Counted from the first letter of the stretch, positions 22,329-33,467 are shown. The stretch: 64,000 bases of DNA from Nocardioides oleivorans (GCF_004137255.1 NZ_SDWT01000001.1:496001-560000), one strand, 5' to 3'. Translations and numbers: made by a program. The notes: a model not told the origin generated them from the letters alone.

Positions 22329-24815
22329 TTAGTCAGGCGACCTGCGAGAACGCCAATCTGCACGCCTGCCCAGGGCCGCGCGGAGGCGGGCCGGCAGTCC
22401 GGCGGGCCGGTGCGCCTCGGCGGGGGCGTCGTCGGACACCGTGACCGGGTCGGCACCCGCCCGGGAACGCGTGCCGAGCAGGGACCGCAGGCTGATCGCC
22501 GCCAGCACCCGCTGGCGACGGCGTACGCCCTGCGACATCGCGCGGCGCTCGGCGTCGACGGAGGCCCAGTACGTCGTCGCCGCCGCGGCCTCGGGCACGC
22601 TCGGACCGAAGACGAAGCTGTCCGCGCGCCGGGCCAGCGCACCGGCCCCGTCTGAGACGATGCCCACCGACTGCTCGCGCCGGGTCACGGTCGGGCCGAG
22701 CGGCACGACCTGGCCCAGGTCGCGCGCGTGGTCGACGAGCTCGCGCCAGGCGCCGACGAAGCGTGCCGAGGGCGAGTCGGCGCTGCGCCGGCGGTGGCGG
22801 CGGACGGCCTTGAGCGCGACGACCGCGCCGAGCAGCAGGGCGATCAGCAGGAGCGGAGCGCCGACATAGGTGAGGACGGCGCCGATCCATCCGGGGAGAC
22901 CGGCGATCAGGCCCTCCTCCTCGTCGGCGTCCTTGCGGGTCGCGCGGCGCTCCTTGAGGTCGGCGTCGCTCTGCTCCCCCGCGTCGGACGGCGGCGGGAT
23001 CGGGTTGGGCGGCGGGATGACCGTGCCCGACATGGGGGTGTTGGTCTCGGGGACCTGGTCGGCCGGCGGCGTCGTCGACATGAAGGCGCTCGTCGGCAGC
23101 GTCTTCCACGACCCGTCGGCGGCGCGCAGCTCGACCCACGCCGAGACGTCCTTGCCGGTGACCGTGCCGTCCTCCGGAACGGTCGCGCCGAGCACGACCC
23201 GGGCCGGGACGCCGATGGCGTTGGCGATCAGCGCCATGGTGGCGGCGTACTGCTCGTCGTTGCCGACGATCTGGGGCGCGTTGACGAACTCGTCCGACAG
23301 CCTCCACACGCTGTGGCCGGCGACGTAGACCCGCTGGGCGCGCCCGATCCCGTCGGAGTACTTGCCCTCGGTCCTGAGGTGGTCGGCCGCGGCGAGGACG
23401 CGCGCCATCGGGGAGGAGCCCGCGGACTCGGTCCACTTCTCGGTCGGGCCCTGGATGAAGGCGGCGCTGGCCGGGAGGCCCGTCACGTCGGCCGAGGCCA
23501 CGGTCTCGGGGGTCAGCTCGGTGTCCGGCTCGATCGCCGTGAACGTGTAGCGGTCACCCGGCTGGAGACCGCTGGGCACGACCGCGGTCGACGTGGCGAG
23601 GTTGTAGCGGAACACCTCGGCCTTCGCCCGGGCGTCGCCGGTCTCGAACGTCATCGACTGGAGCGCGCCCACGGTGGGCAGCCACACGCCGTCGTAGCCC
23701 TCGTCGAGGGTGATGGAGACGTCGACCTCCTTGCCCGCGACCGGGTTGTCGATGGTCGACGACACCCGCTGGAAGGAGTCGTCGGCAGGTCCGGGCAGCG
23801 CGTCGTCGGTCGCGCCCCAGACCATGCCGTCGTAGCGGTCCATCGCCGCGAACCGGACGAGCGTGCCGGGTGCGACGCCCTCGATCTCGAACAGCGCCTT
23901 GTCGTAGACGTTGGCCTCGTCGGTGCGGCCCTTGAGGTCGATGTACTTGCGGAACCCCGCGAGCGGTGAGGCGTACTGGCCGATGTCGAACGGCGGCTCG
24001 ACCCAGTTGCGGGCCACCAGCCGCTCGCGGTCGTCGCGGGCGAAGACCGCACTCGCGGGGAAGGCCAGCGCGGCGGCCAGCGCGAGCATGGCGACGGCAC
24101 CCACGCCCCGGACGTACGACGTGCTGCCTCCCTGCACGGAGGCGCTGGCGCGGCGGGCGCGGACCGCGAGCCAGGCCAGCGCGACGCCGGCGAACACCGA
24201 GCCCTGGAGCAGCAGCGACTGCGGGTGGCGTACGCCGAGGACGATGGCGCCGGACAGCACGACGGTCAGGCCGGCTACGGGCAGCAGCGCGGAGAGCCAC
24301 GGCCTTCGGACCGACAGGTGGGCCAGGCCGAGCCCGACGATGCCGGCGACCATGCCGGACATCCAGGGCAGCACCAGGAGGGGCCCGTCCCCGTCGATCG
24401 GCGGGAGGGTGGTGAGCAGGTCCTTCCAGCCGAAGATCGCCTGGTCGGCGACCCGGGAGAGCGTCGAGGGGCCGGGCAGCACCGAGGTGTCACCCAGCGA
24501 GCGCAGGCACAACGGTCCGCCGAGCAGGAAGAACACGACCAGGCAGATCACGACCGCGGAGATGATCGGCCAGCCCGCGGCGCGGGTCACGTGGGTGACG
24601 GCCACGGCGATGACCGCGCCGAGCATGCCGACGACGAGGTAGGCCGAGCCGGTGAAGGAGGAGCCGAAGGCGCTGAGCGCGATCCCGACGAGCGCCAGGG
24701 TGAAGGCGATGTCGATCCACGAGTGGCGGTCGGGCAGCAGCGGGTGCGAGCGGACCCGCGTGCGGGTGCCGGTGGCCTGCCGGGCGCCGGTGCTGCCCGG
24801 GCTCCGCGAGCTCAT
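22329..24815 (-). CDS. transglutaminase-fold membrane protein lacking catalytic residues
   Basis: An 828-residue protein of the TgpA/DUF3488-transglutaminase architecture. Six or more membrane helices lie in about residues 30-260, then a long extracytoplasmic region with the transglutaminase-like fold at about 480-580, a Pro-rich linker, one more helix near 670-690 and a cytoplasmic tail. The core motif reads GNDEQYAATMALIANAIGVPARVV, where active enzymes have Cys at the position of Asp520. KDVSAWVEL has Ser558 where the His should be, and the Asp region reads WKTLPTS. All three catalytic residues are gone, so it is probably a scaffold. ATG 24815 overlaps the DUF58 stop (ATGA). It is last in the four-gene operon. 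Confidence 0.88.
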   Translation of the reverse strand: MSSRSPGSTGARQATGTRTRVRSHPLLPDRHSWIDIAFTLALVGIALSAFGSSFTGSAYLVVGMLGAVIAVAVTHVTRAAGWPIISAVVICLVVFFLLGGPLCLRSLGDTSVLPGPSTLSRVADQAIFGWKDLLTTLPPIDGDGPLLVLPWMSGMVAGIVGLGLAHLSVRRPWLSALLPVAGLTVVLSGAIVLGVRHPQSLLLQGSVFAGVALAWLAVRARRASASVQGGSTSYVRGVGAVAMLALAAALAFPASAVFARDDRERLVARNWVEPPFDIGQYASPLAGFRKYIDLKGRTDEANVYDKALFEIEGVAPGTLVRFAAMDRYDGMVWGATDDALPGPADDSFQRVSSTIDNPVAGKEVDVSITLDEGYDGVWLPTVGALQSMTFETGDARAKAEVFRYNLATSTAVVPSGLQPGDRYTFTAIEPDTELTPETVASADVTGLPASAAFIQGPTEKWTESAGSSPMARVLAAADHLRTEGKYSDGIGRAQRVYVAGHSVWRLSDEFVNAPQIVGNDEQYAATMALIANAIGVPARVVLGATVPEDGTVTGKDVSAWVELRAADGSWKTLPTSAFMSTTPPADQVPETNTPMSGTVIPPPNPIPPPSDAGEQSDADLKERRATRKDADEEEGLIAGLPGWIGAVLTYVGAPLLLIALLLGAVVALKAVRRHRRRSADSPSARFVGAWRELVDHARDLGQVVPLGPTVTRREQSVGIVSDGAGALARRADSFVFGPSVPEAAAATTYWASVDAERRAMSQGVRRRQRVLAAISLRSLLGTRSRAGADPVTVSDDAPAEAHRPAGLPARLRAALGRRADWRSRRSPD

Positions 24816-25993
24816 CGCACGCTCCAGCGCAGGAGGCCGCCGAGGTCCTCCTTGGCGGCCAGGTGCAGGACCGGCAGGCCGCCGGTCTCGGTCACGCGGC
24901 TGTTGCCCTCGGGATCCACGACGATGCCGAAGCGGCGCACCTCGGGCGGGAAGGCGGCGGCCGAGCGGAGCAGGTCGGTGAACTCGGTCTCCCGACCGCC
25001 GACGAAGAAGGCGAGGCTGGTGTCGGGCGCGAGCATGCTGGCCTGCCGGCCGGACTCGACGATCCCGCGGTGCCCCAGCTCGGCGCGGCAGACGGCGTCG
25101 AGGGCCAGGTGCCCGTCGGAGCCGGTCGAGGCGTGACGACCGCACACGAACGAGACGTCGAACTCGTCGAGGACCGCCCGGACGGCGATGGAGGCGGCGA
25201 CGGCCATCGCGGTCTCGAAGTCCTCGGGGTCCGCCCACGACGACAGCTTGTCGTCGACCACGATCGTGGCGTGGCTGCGACGGGTGTCGAGGTACTGGCG
25301 CACGAGCAGCGCCGCGTCGCCGGACGAGGCCATCACCTTGGCCGACGAGCGCCAGTGGATGTGGCGCAGGTCGTCACCGGGGACGTACTCGCGCAGGGCG
25401 TGGAAGGCCAGGTCGCTCTGGCTGACCGCGTCGGTCGAGACGCCTTCGAGGTCACGGAGCAGACCGGCGCCCAACGACTCCATCGGCACCAGGTGCGGAC
25501 GGACGAGCACCTCGCGCACGGGCGTCCACACGACGTCGCGGGAGAAGATGCCGACCGGGTCGCCGCGTCGCGTCATGGCCGGCCCGACGGCGATCACGCC
25601 GCGTCGGTCGGTGCGGATGGTGAACGACTCCTCGTGCACGGCGCCCGGGGCGAGCGAGCTGATGCCGTAGCGGTGGATGGCCGAGCCGACCGGCACCTCG
25701 AGGCTGGTCGGCACCAGTCGCGAGGAGGCGCGGTTGACCACGAGCACCCCGGCAGCGACCGACTCCCCCGCCGCCACCCGCTCGGGCTGGAGCCGGAGGT
25801 CGACCGAGACCGCGGTGCGCCCGACCAGGAAGGGCAGGGCCAGGACGATCAGCGCCAGGCACGCCACACCGAGGACCGCCAGCTCGCGCCACTGCATGGC
25901 GCTGGCGACCAGGAGCGAGCCCAGGCCGAGCCCGAGGACCAACCAGCCGATCGGCTTGATGACCTCGAGCGCGTCGTTCAACCGCTGCCGCAT
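24812..25993 (-). CDS. DUF58 domain-containing membrane protein
   Basis: A 393-residue protein. Two membrane helices at about 15-60 are followed by a beta-rich domain and the DUF58 signature FHALREYVPGDDLRHIHWRSSAK at about 195-217. The C-terminal half has a VWA-like fold (HATIVVDDK). DUF58 proteins are almost always encoded next to MoxR ATPases and transglutaminase-like proteins, as here. The trio is thought to assemble or activate surface complexes, but the molecular role is unknown. It starts 7 bases after the moxR stop. Confidence 0.9.
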   Translation of the reverse strand: MRQRLNDALEVIKPIGWLVLGLGLGSLLVASAMQWRELAVLGVACLALIVLALPFLVGRTAVSVDLRLQPERVAAGESVAAGVLVVNRASSRLVPTSLEVPVGSAIHRYGISSLAPGAVHEESFTIRTDRRGVIAVGPAMTRRGDPVGIFSRDVVWTPVREVLVRPHLVPMESLGAGLLRDLEGVSTDAVSQSDLAFHALREYVPGDDLRHIHWRSSAKVMASSGDAALLVRQYLDTRRSHATIVVDDKLSSWADPEDFETAMAVAASIAVRAVLDEFDVSFVCGRHASTGSDGHLALDAVCRAELGHRGIVESGRQASMLAPDTSLAFFVGGRETEFTDLLRSAAAFPPEVRRFGIVVDPEGNSRVTETGGLPVLHLAAKEDLGGLLRWSVR

Positions 25994-26000
25994 GGACGTC

Positions 26001-26972
<972 letters not shown>

Positions 26973-27033
26973 CTGTGCTGTGTCCTCTGCTCGCGCTGGC
27001 GGGGAGTAGGTGGGGTGGTCGTGCGTCGGGCGG

Positions 27034-30000
27034 TCACCAGTTGACCCATCCGGTCCCGCCGCCCTGGTAGTTGCCCTGACCGGGGTTGTAGTCGCTGGTG
27101 CCGCAGTTCAGCGCCACCTGCGAGCCGCCGATGATCGAGCCGCCGCCGTAGTAGTAGGAGTTGCCACCGCGGGAGTCGACCGGATCGACGGAGAAGCCGA
27201 TGTCCGGACGGCCTCGGCGCTGGATGGTGCAGGTGTACCGCTCGAGGAACCCGCGCACGCTGAACTGGATGAAGGAACAGTTGTTGTCGGTGCAGTCCTC
27301 GCCGTTCCAGCCGCGGCCTCGGCAGTCGGGGAGGTCCGAGGGGCGGTCGGGATCGGTGGAGCAGCGGTCGCCGCTGCGGAAGATCACGAGCTCGGGGTCA
27401 GGCGGGCTGCCCGTGCTGGCGTCCACCGTGCGGTTGACCGGGCCCCTGCCGTTGCCGGGGTCGGCGAGCGTGACGGTGACGCGCTCGTTCTCGCGCCATC
27501 CGAGGTTGACGTTCTGCGTCTGCACCGACCAGGTGCCCGCCGGCACCTGGAAGCTCTGGTTGCGGTCGTTGGACGCCACCGTGAGCGTGGCCGGGCGACC
27601 GTTGGAGGTCCCGGTGATGACCCACGAGATGTTCTGGTTGTCGACCACCGGCGTGATGCCGGTGATGTGGCTTGTCTGCAGCGGCCCGAACGTCTGCACC
27701 GACTGCGCGCCGCTCAGCGTGCACCCGGCGGGGGCGTCCTCGTTGCACACGCGCAGCTGCACGGAGAACGCCGTGTCGTTGCTGGGCACCGGGAACCGCG
27801 TCGTGTTGGCACCGGTCTGGCTGCTGAACGACCTGGCCGAGACGCCGTTGACCAGCACGTCGACGCGGCTGTCGGAGCCTCGCGAGTCGGGCACGGTGTA
27901 GGAGACCTGGGCCTCCTGGTTGGCCCCGGTGGCGATCAGCTGGAACGCGCCCCACTGGGCCGGTCGACCCACCGCCTGGATCGCGGCACCCTCGCTGGGC
28001 TGCGAGCGGTTCCCCGGTGCGTTGGAGGCGACGACGCGGTAGGTGTAGGTCAGGCCGTCGTAGGGCACGTTGGTGTGCGTGCAGGTGAGGGCGATCAGCT
28101 TCTGGCACCCCGGGACGGCACCGCTCGTGACGCCGTTGCTGTAGGACACGGTGTACGCCGTCGGGCCGGGGCCCTCCGGCAGGACGCCCTGCCAGCCGAT
28201 GCGGATGCTGGTCTGGTTGAGGCCGGACTCGAGGTCGGCCACGGTCGGCAGCGGCGGCGGCAGCGGGGTTCCGAGGGACTGCAGCTCGCCCGACTGCCGG
28301 GGCAGGGAGAGGTCGACCTTGTTCTCGGCCCTCACCTCGAAGATGTAGCGCGCGTTGTTGTCGAGGCCGGTCGCGGTGTACTGCGTGACGTTGCCGGGAA
28401 CCTCCACGGCCTGCTGCACGCCCGACCACAGGACGTAGTACCTCAGGATCTTCGACGAGTCGGCCGGCTTGTCCCACGCGAGGGTGATGGTGCCGTTGCC
28501 GCGGTCCTTCATCCGGATGTTCCGGACACGACCGGGCGCCGTGTCTGCCTGGGCGGTGCGCGACAGGTCGCTCCACTCGCTCTCGCCGACACGGTTCACG
28601 GCCTTGACGCGGAAGGTGTAGTCGCGACCACCCTGGAGGTCGCGGAAGACGCAGATGTTCGTGGCGCAGCGCTGCTCGGCGCCGGTCTTCTGCTCCTTGA
28701 CCACGTAGTGCTGGATGGGTGCACCACCGTCGTCGCGGGGCGGCGCCCACGACATCTTCACGGTGCCGATCTCGTCGGAGAGCCGGAACGGTCGCGGCTC
28801 GCCCGGCGCGTCCGGCACGCCGACGACCTTGAACTGGACGCGGCCCTCGGCCCGGCGCGACGCCGGCGGGTCCGACGTGCCGACGTCGCTCACGACGAGG
28901 CGGAAGCCGGCGTCCGCGCCGCGCGCGTCCTTCGACGCGGTGAAGGTCAGCCGGCTGCCGTCGACCTTGGCCGTCACCTCGGGGTTGCCGGTGTTCTCCA
29001 CGGTGACGACCTGCGGGCTCGGCTCCGCGACGCCGGCCCGGAGGTAGGCGCCGATGTCGAAGCTGCGGCTCTGACCGGCCTCGAGGGTGTCCACGCGGAT
29101 CGGCAGCAGGGTGGGCGGCGGCGACTGCGACAGCCGGAACCTGATCTCCTGGGTGTTGCTCGTCCCGGCCCGGACGACCAGCACGCCCTCGCCGCCCTCG
29201 GTGGCCGACTCGGCAGCGGTCACGCGGGCGATCGAGCCGCGCGGGCTGTCGACGTCGACGCCGTCGATCCTCGTGGTCCACTCGGCGGTGTAGTCGAGCT
29301 CGGCCACGTCGCGCGGGTCGAGGGTGAACACCTTGCAGAAGGTGGCGATGTCGAGGTCGAAGGCCTGGCCGGCCGAGATCGGCAGCACCGTGGAGGGGCA
29401 CTCCAGGCTCGGGGTGTCGTCGCCGACCTGGACGGGGATGGACAGCAGCACCGTGGCGCCGTCGTCGGTCGTCGAGGTGTCCTCGTTGCCGGCGTCGTCG
29501 GTCGCGGAGGTGACCTCCACCAGCACGGCCCCGGGACCGCGGAGACCGGGCGCCGCGGACACCGTGAACCGGGTGTCGCTGTCGGCGCCGACCGTCAGCT
29601 GGGACGGGGAGGCCGACCACGAGCGCCGGCCGGACGCGAGTCGTACGTCGCCACCGTCGGGGGCCGCGACGTAGTCGGCGAGCTTGCCGGTGAAGCTCTC
29701 CCCCGAGTCGAGCTCGATCAGGGCGTCGTCGAGGACGTACGGGAGGCCGTTGCCCGTCGGCGGGATGTAGACCGAAGCCGTCGCGACGGCGCCGTCGGCG
29801 TCGCTGACCTCGAACGGCAGCACCTGCGGCGACGGGCCGCGCTGGGCGCGCACCTGCGTGCCGCCGACCACCTCGGCCTCACCCGCGACGGAGGTGACCT
29901 CGAGGTCCCCGGCGTCGCCGTCGGGGTCGTAGGCACCGTCGAGCACGTCGACGACCACGGCACCGCTGTCCCGGGCGCTGCCGAAGGCGTCGTAGATGAT

Positions 30001-33000
30001 CGGCGGGTTGTTGAAGTCCTCGGCGGTCTCGAGGGTCATCGTCGCGCGCGACTCGGCGAGACCGTTGGTGACGCTGTAGACGATCACCACGGGCGGCTCG
30101 TCGGTCGTCGCCGGAGCGGGCACGGTGACGAGGTTCGTCTTCGGGTCGAGCCTGGCTCCCGACGGCGCGTCGAGGAGCTTCAGCTCGACGGAGTCACCGG
30201 GGGCGATGAAGTCGTTGGCGAGCGGGTCGAAGGTCGCCGTGCGACCCGGCTCGACGGTCAGTCGGTCCGCGACGGCGAGCGGCGGCTGCGGCTCGGTGGG
30301 CGTCACGATCACGATCCGCACGGTGCCGGTCGCGAAGGCGCCCTGGGAGTCGGCGACGGAGTAGGTGAACTCGTCGGTGCCGACCGTGCGCGGATAGGCC
30401 TGGTACTCGAGGAAGTTGCCGCCGTAGGACACGATCCGGCCCAGCCGGGGCGCCGAGGTGATGCCGGTGACGGTCACCGGGTCGCCGTTGCGGTCGACCC
30501 CGACGCCCGGCACCCGGACCTTGACGTTGTCGCCCGACACGACCCGACCCTCGAGGGTCGGCGGCTCCGGCGGGTCGTTGGGGTCGTCGGCCGGGACGAC
30601 CGTGACCCGCAGGGTGCCGTTGGCGCGCTGGCCGTCGAGGTTCTGCGCGACGTAGGTGACCGTGTAGGTGTCGCGCTCGTCGATGGCGGCGGGAGCGACG
30701 TAGCGCACCACGCGGCCCGAGACGTAGGCCCTGCCCACGTCGCCCGTGACGTCGACCGGGGCCACCACGTCGAGGCTGCCGGGCGTGCCGTCCTCGCCCA
30801 GGTCGCCGAGCAGGGTCAGCCGGTCGCCCGAGGGCGAGAGGTCGTTGTCGAGCACGGGTGCGGTCACCGACGCGCCCGCACGGACGACCACCTTGTCCGC
30901 GACCGTGATCGGCGTGTTGTCCTCCGGCGCGGGGCGCTGGGTGACGACGACCTCGCCGCGCACGCCCGAGCTGGTGCCGTTGCTGATCGTGTAGGAGACC
31001 GTCTGGGTGGTCGGCGCGAGGATCGGCTGCACGGCCGAGATCCGGAGCCAGCGGCCCTCGATGATGGCCACGTCGAGCTGGTCGCCGAGGTCGGCCTCGG
31101 CGCGCTGGACGACCAGGAGGCCGCCGGCCGGGTCCAGGTCGTTGGCCAGCACGTCGACGATCCCCGGCGCCTGGCCGTAGACCGTGAGCGTGTCGGGCAT
31201 CGCGATCGGCTCGGCCTCACCCTTGGGACGCGGCTTGACGTCGACCCGGATGGTGCCCTGGTCCGGCGGGGCGTTGCCGTAGCCGGCGTCGTAGTCGAGG
31301 AAGTACGTGCCGACCTGGTCGGCCGTGAAGGACAGCTGGCCGGCGTCGAGGTCGGTGACGATCCGGGCCCCGGGCTGCTGCGGCACCTTGCCGGCCAGTC
31401 CGAGGTCCGCGTCCGGCGTGCTGGGGTCGGAGCCGGGGAGGTCGTTGAGGAGCGGCCGGATCTTGATCGGCTTGCCGACCTCGCCGCGGACCACGTCGGG
31501 CTCGGCGGTGGGCGCGAAGGCCTTCTGGTCCCGGGGTGCCTGCACCTGGAAGCTGACCGACTTCCGCACTGCCGCCGACCTGCCGTCGGTGACGGCGTAG
31601 TCGACGCGGACGGTCTGCTGCCCGTCCACCGCGGCCGTGGGTGCGGAGAACCGGATCCGGCCGTCCGCCGTGGTCCGCGCGACGGCGCCGTTCTGCTCGC
31701 CGTCGACGGCGCGTGCGGACTCGAGCATGAGCGTGTCGCCGTCACGGTCGTCACGCCAGTCGGCCAGGACCGGCACCGAGAGCGAGCCGCCGCTCGGCAC
31801 CTTGAAGGTGGGCTTCTCGTAGCCCTCGCGCACCGTCGGCGCCTCGTTGTCGCGGTCGGCGCGGACGTCGACGCTGACCGCGGCGTGCGCGGAGAGTCCG
31901 TCGCGACCGTCGTCGACGAAGTAGTCGAAGGTGGCCGGGCGCGCGTCCTCGGGCATCTGGAGGACCAGGGTCTGCCCGTCGGGGCTGATCTCCACCCGCG
32001 CTCCGCCGGAGGGCTGCTCGACGTCGACGATGCTGAGGATGCGTCCCTGGGGCGCGGAGTCGTTGTCGAGCGGGTGCAGCACCGTGGTGCGACCCGCGCG
32101 CACGCCGTAGGAGTCGGGCTTGGCCTGCGGCGGACGGCGATCGGTGTCGTTCTGGTTCTCGTTGTCCTCCTCGTCGTCGTCCTTCTTCTTCTTCGAGGTG
32201 AACGACTCCCAGTTGTCGATCCGGATCGGCGTGTCCTGCTGGACGTCCCAGACCGCACCGCTGTTCGCGTCGTTGAGGACGATCTCGCCGCGGTTGACGC
32301 GGAAGGCGAGGTTGGTCGCGTTGCCACCGAGGTCGGAGGTGGTGGCCGGCTGTGACCCGCACTGGGTGGCGAGGTGACCGGTGCCGCCCGACCAGGCTCC
32401 GAAGGTGCAGGCGCCGAGGCGGACCGGCTCGACCGGCCTGCCGTCGGTGGCGGCCACGGTCGTGACGTCGCCGGAGTCGAGGTCGACGCTGTAGAGGCCC
32501 TCGGGACCGGCCACGAGCACGGAGTCGGCCGCCGGCCCCGACTGCTGCAGGACGGAGCCCGCCGGCACCGAGGCCGTGGCGCCGCCGACGACGCTGAGGA
32601 CGCCGGAGTCCGGGTCGAGGGTGACGATGCGCTCGCCGACCGTGGTCACGGCGGCGACCTGGCCGGCGTCGCCCGGGAGGTCGCGGGTCTTCTCGCCCGC
32701 GAAGGAGGTCGTGCCCGCGCCGAGCGTGGTGACCGTGCCGTCGACGCTGGAGGTGACGACGACGGTGCCCGACTGGCTGACGGCGAGCGCCGCGCCCTCA
32801 CCGGTCTCGAGGAGCGGCTCCGCCTGCCGGTCGAGGGCGCTCATCACCGGCTTGCCGAGCTGGTCGTCGAAGCGCACGGCCCAGACGTCACCGGTCTCGA
32901 CGTCCGCGCTCGCCAGGGTGCCTCCTGCCATGCGGATCTCGCCGCCGGCGGGCACCGCGGCCGCGCCGCCGTCCTGCGAGACCAGCCTGCTGGCGTCGAT

Positions 33001-33309
33001 CGACTGCCCCCGACTGCCGTTGAGGTCGAGGCTGACGACGGCCGCCCCGTCCTGCACGACGTCGAGGCGCGTCTTGCCGTCCTGGCTCGGGACGACGCCG
33101 TCGAGCTGGTTGATCGGCTTGTTGAGCCGGCCCGCCCAGCCCTTCTCGCCGTTGACGACCCACACGCCGCCGTCGTTGAGCTCGGCCTCGTGCTTCTTGT
33201 AGCCGCTCGCCGTCACGGCGTACGCGAGGACGGCCGCCGCAGCGAGCGTGAGCGCGACGCCGGAGGCGATGCCTGCCCGGTGCCGGCGCAGAGCGGTCGC
33301 ACGTGCCAC
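27034..33309 (-). CDS. giant Ig-like/fibronectin type III surface protein
   Basis: A 2091-residue exported protein. A short basic cytoplasmic start is followed by one membrane helix (about 13-36), a repetitive region to about 345 resembling a beta-propeller, and a low-complexity KKKKDDDEEDNENQND segment near 367-390. Then come many Ig/cadherin-like beta domains with motifs such as VLANDLDPAGG, LANDFIAPGD and FTYSVADSQGAFATG. At least three fibronectin type III modules follow in about 1480-1790 (SWAPPRDDGGAPIQHYVVKE, YTFRVKAVNRVGESEWS), then a Gly/Tyr-rich, Cys-containing C terminus. No LPxTG signal is present, so the N-terminal helix is the anchor. GTG 33309 has GGGGGAT six bases upstream. 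It resembles adhesin or wall-spanning proteins. A 1781-residue frame on the other strand is a codon-bias shadow. Confidence 0.88.
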   Translation of the reverse strand: MARATALRRHRAGIASGVALTLAAAAVLAYAVTASGYKKHEAELNDGGVWVVNGEKGWAGRLNKPINQLDGVVPSQDGKTRLDVVQDGAAVVSLDLNGSRGQSIDASRLVSQDGGAAAVPAGGEIRMAGGTLASADVETGDVWAVRFDDQLGKPVMSALDRQAEPLLETGEGAALAVSQSGTVVVTSSVDGTVTTLGAGTTSFAGEKTRDLPGDAGQVAAVTTVGERIVTLDPDSGVLSVVGGATASVPAGSVLQQSGPAADSVLVAGPEGLYSVDLDSGDVTTVAATDGRPVEPVRLGACTFGAWSGGTGHLATQCGSQPATTSDLGGNATNLAFRVNRGEIVLNDANSGAVWDVQQDTPIRIDNWESFTSKKKKDDDEEDNENQNDTDRRPPQAKPDSYGVRAGRTTVLHPLDNDSAPQGRILSIVDVEQPSGGARVEISPDGQTLVLQMPEDARPATFDYFVDDGRDGLSAHAAVSVDVRADRDNEAPTVREGYEKPTFKVPSGGSLSVPVLADWRDDRDGDTLMLESARAVDGEQNGAVARTTADGRIRFSAPTAAVDGQQTVRVDYAVTDGRSAAVRKSVSFQVQAPRDQKAFAPTAEPDVVRGEVGKPIKIRPLLNDLPGSDPSTPDADLGLAGKVPQQPGARIVTDLDAGQLSFTADQVGTYFLDYDAGYGNAPPDQGTIRVDVKPRPKGEAEPIAMPDTLTVYGQAPGIVDVLANDLDPAGGLLVVQRAEADLGDQLDVAIIEGRWLRISAVQPILAPTTQTVSYTISNGTSSGVRGEVVVTQRPAPEDNTPITVADKVVVRAGASVTAPVLDNDLSPSGDRLTLLGDLGEDGTPGSLDVVAPVDVTGDVGRAYVSGRVVRYVAPAAIDERDTYTVTYVAQNLDGQRANGTLRVTVVPADDPNDPPEPPTLEGRVVSGDNVKVRVPGVGVDRNGDPVTVTGITSAPRLGRIVSYGGNFLEYQAYPRTVGTDEFTYSVADSQGAFATGTVRIVIVTPTEPQPPLAVADRLTVEPGRTATFDPLANDFIAPGDSVELKLLDAPSGARLDPKTNLVTVPAPATTDEPPVVIVYSVTNGLAESRATMTLETAEDFNNPPIIYDAFGSARDSGAVVVDVLDGAYDPDGDAGDLEVTSVAGEAEVVGGTQVRAQRGPSPQVLPFEVSDADGAVATASVYIPPTGNGLPYVLDDALIELDSGESFTGKLADYVAAPDGGDVRLASGRRSWSASPSQLTVGADSDTRFTVSAAPGLRGPGAVLVEVTSATDDAGNEDTSTTDDGATVLLSIPVQVGDDTPSLECPSTVLPISAGQAFDLDIATFCKVFTLDPRDVAELDYTAEWTTRIDGVDVDSPRGSIARVTAAESATEGGEGVLVVRAGTSNTQEIRFRLSQSPPPTLLPIRVDTLEAGQSRSFDIGAYLRAGVAEPSPQVVTVENTGNPEVTAKVDGSRLTFTASKDARGADAGFRLVVSDVGTSDPPASRRAEGRVQFKVVGVPDAPGEPRPFRLSDEIGTVKMSWAPPRDDGGAPIQHYVVKEQKTGAEQRCATNICVFRDLQGGRDYTFRVKAVNRVGESEWSDLSRTAQADTAPGRVRNIRMKDRGNGTITLAWDKPADSSKILRYYVLWSGVQQAVEVPGNVTQYTATGLDNNARYIFEVRAENKVDLSLPRQSGELQSLGTPLPPPLPTVADLESGLNQTSIRIGWQGVLPEGPGPTAYTVSYSNGVTSGAVPGCQKLIALTCTHTNVPYDGLTYTYRVVASNAPGNRSQPSEGAAIQAVGRPAQWGAFQLIATGANQEAQVSYTVPDSRGSDSRVDVLVNGVSARSFSSQTGANTTRFPVPSNDTAFSVQLRVCNEDAPAGCTLSGAQSVQTFGPLQTSHITGITPVVDNQNISWVITGTSNGRPATLTVASNDRNQSFQVPAGTWSVQTQNVNLGWRENERVTVTLADPGNGRGPVNRTVDASTGSPPDPELVIFRSGDRCSTDPDRPSDLPDCRGRGWNGEDCTDNNCSFIQFSVRGFLERYTCTIQRRGRPDIGFSVDPVDSRGGNSYYYGGGSIIGGSQVALNCGTSDYNPGQGNYQGGGTGWVNW

Positions 33310-33365
33310 GTCGATCCCCCTTGGCCCCCGCCGATCACATGCGGCCGCAGCCGTCTACCCAGAGG

Positions 33366-33394
33366 AGGGTATGTATGAGGTCAGGATCCATCAA
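33366..33394 (-). promoter_or_regulatory. promoter of the giant protein-MoxR-DUF58 operon
   Basis: On the minus strand TTGATG (33394-33389), a 17-base spacer and TACCCT (33371-33366) fit a vegetative promoter. The predicted start near 33359 leaves a leader of about 50 bases. The rest of the 158-bp divergent spacer must hold the FHA-gene promoter, for which no clear hexamers were seen. Confidence 0.55.
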
Positions 33395-33467
33395 GTCGGG
33401 ACCGCGTGCGCGCGAACGGCGGAATGGGTGATGATGGAGTGGTGGGCGTGTACGAGGGGGGCCGACG

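Noticed and set aside
27010..32355. 1781-codon open frame on the plus strand opposite the giant surface protein
   Set aside because: Its composition (Val/Arg/Gly/Asp/His-rich, no motifs) is that of an antisense frame produced by high-GC codon bias. The minus-strand frame has recognisable domains, a signal anchor and a ribosome-binding site.
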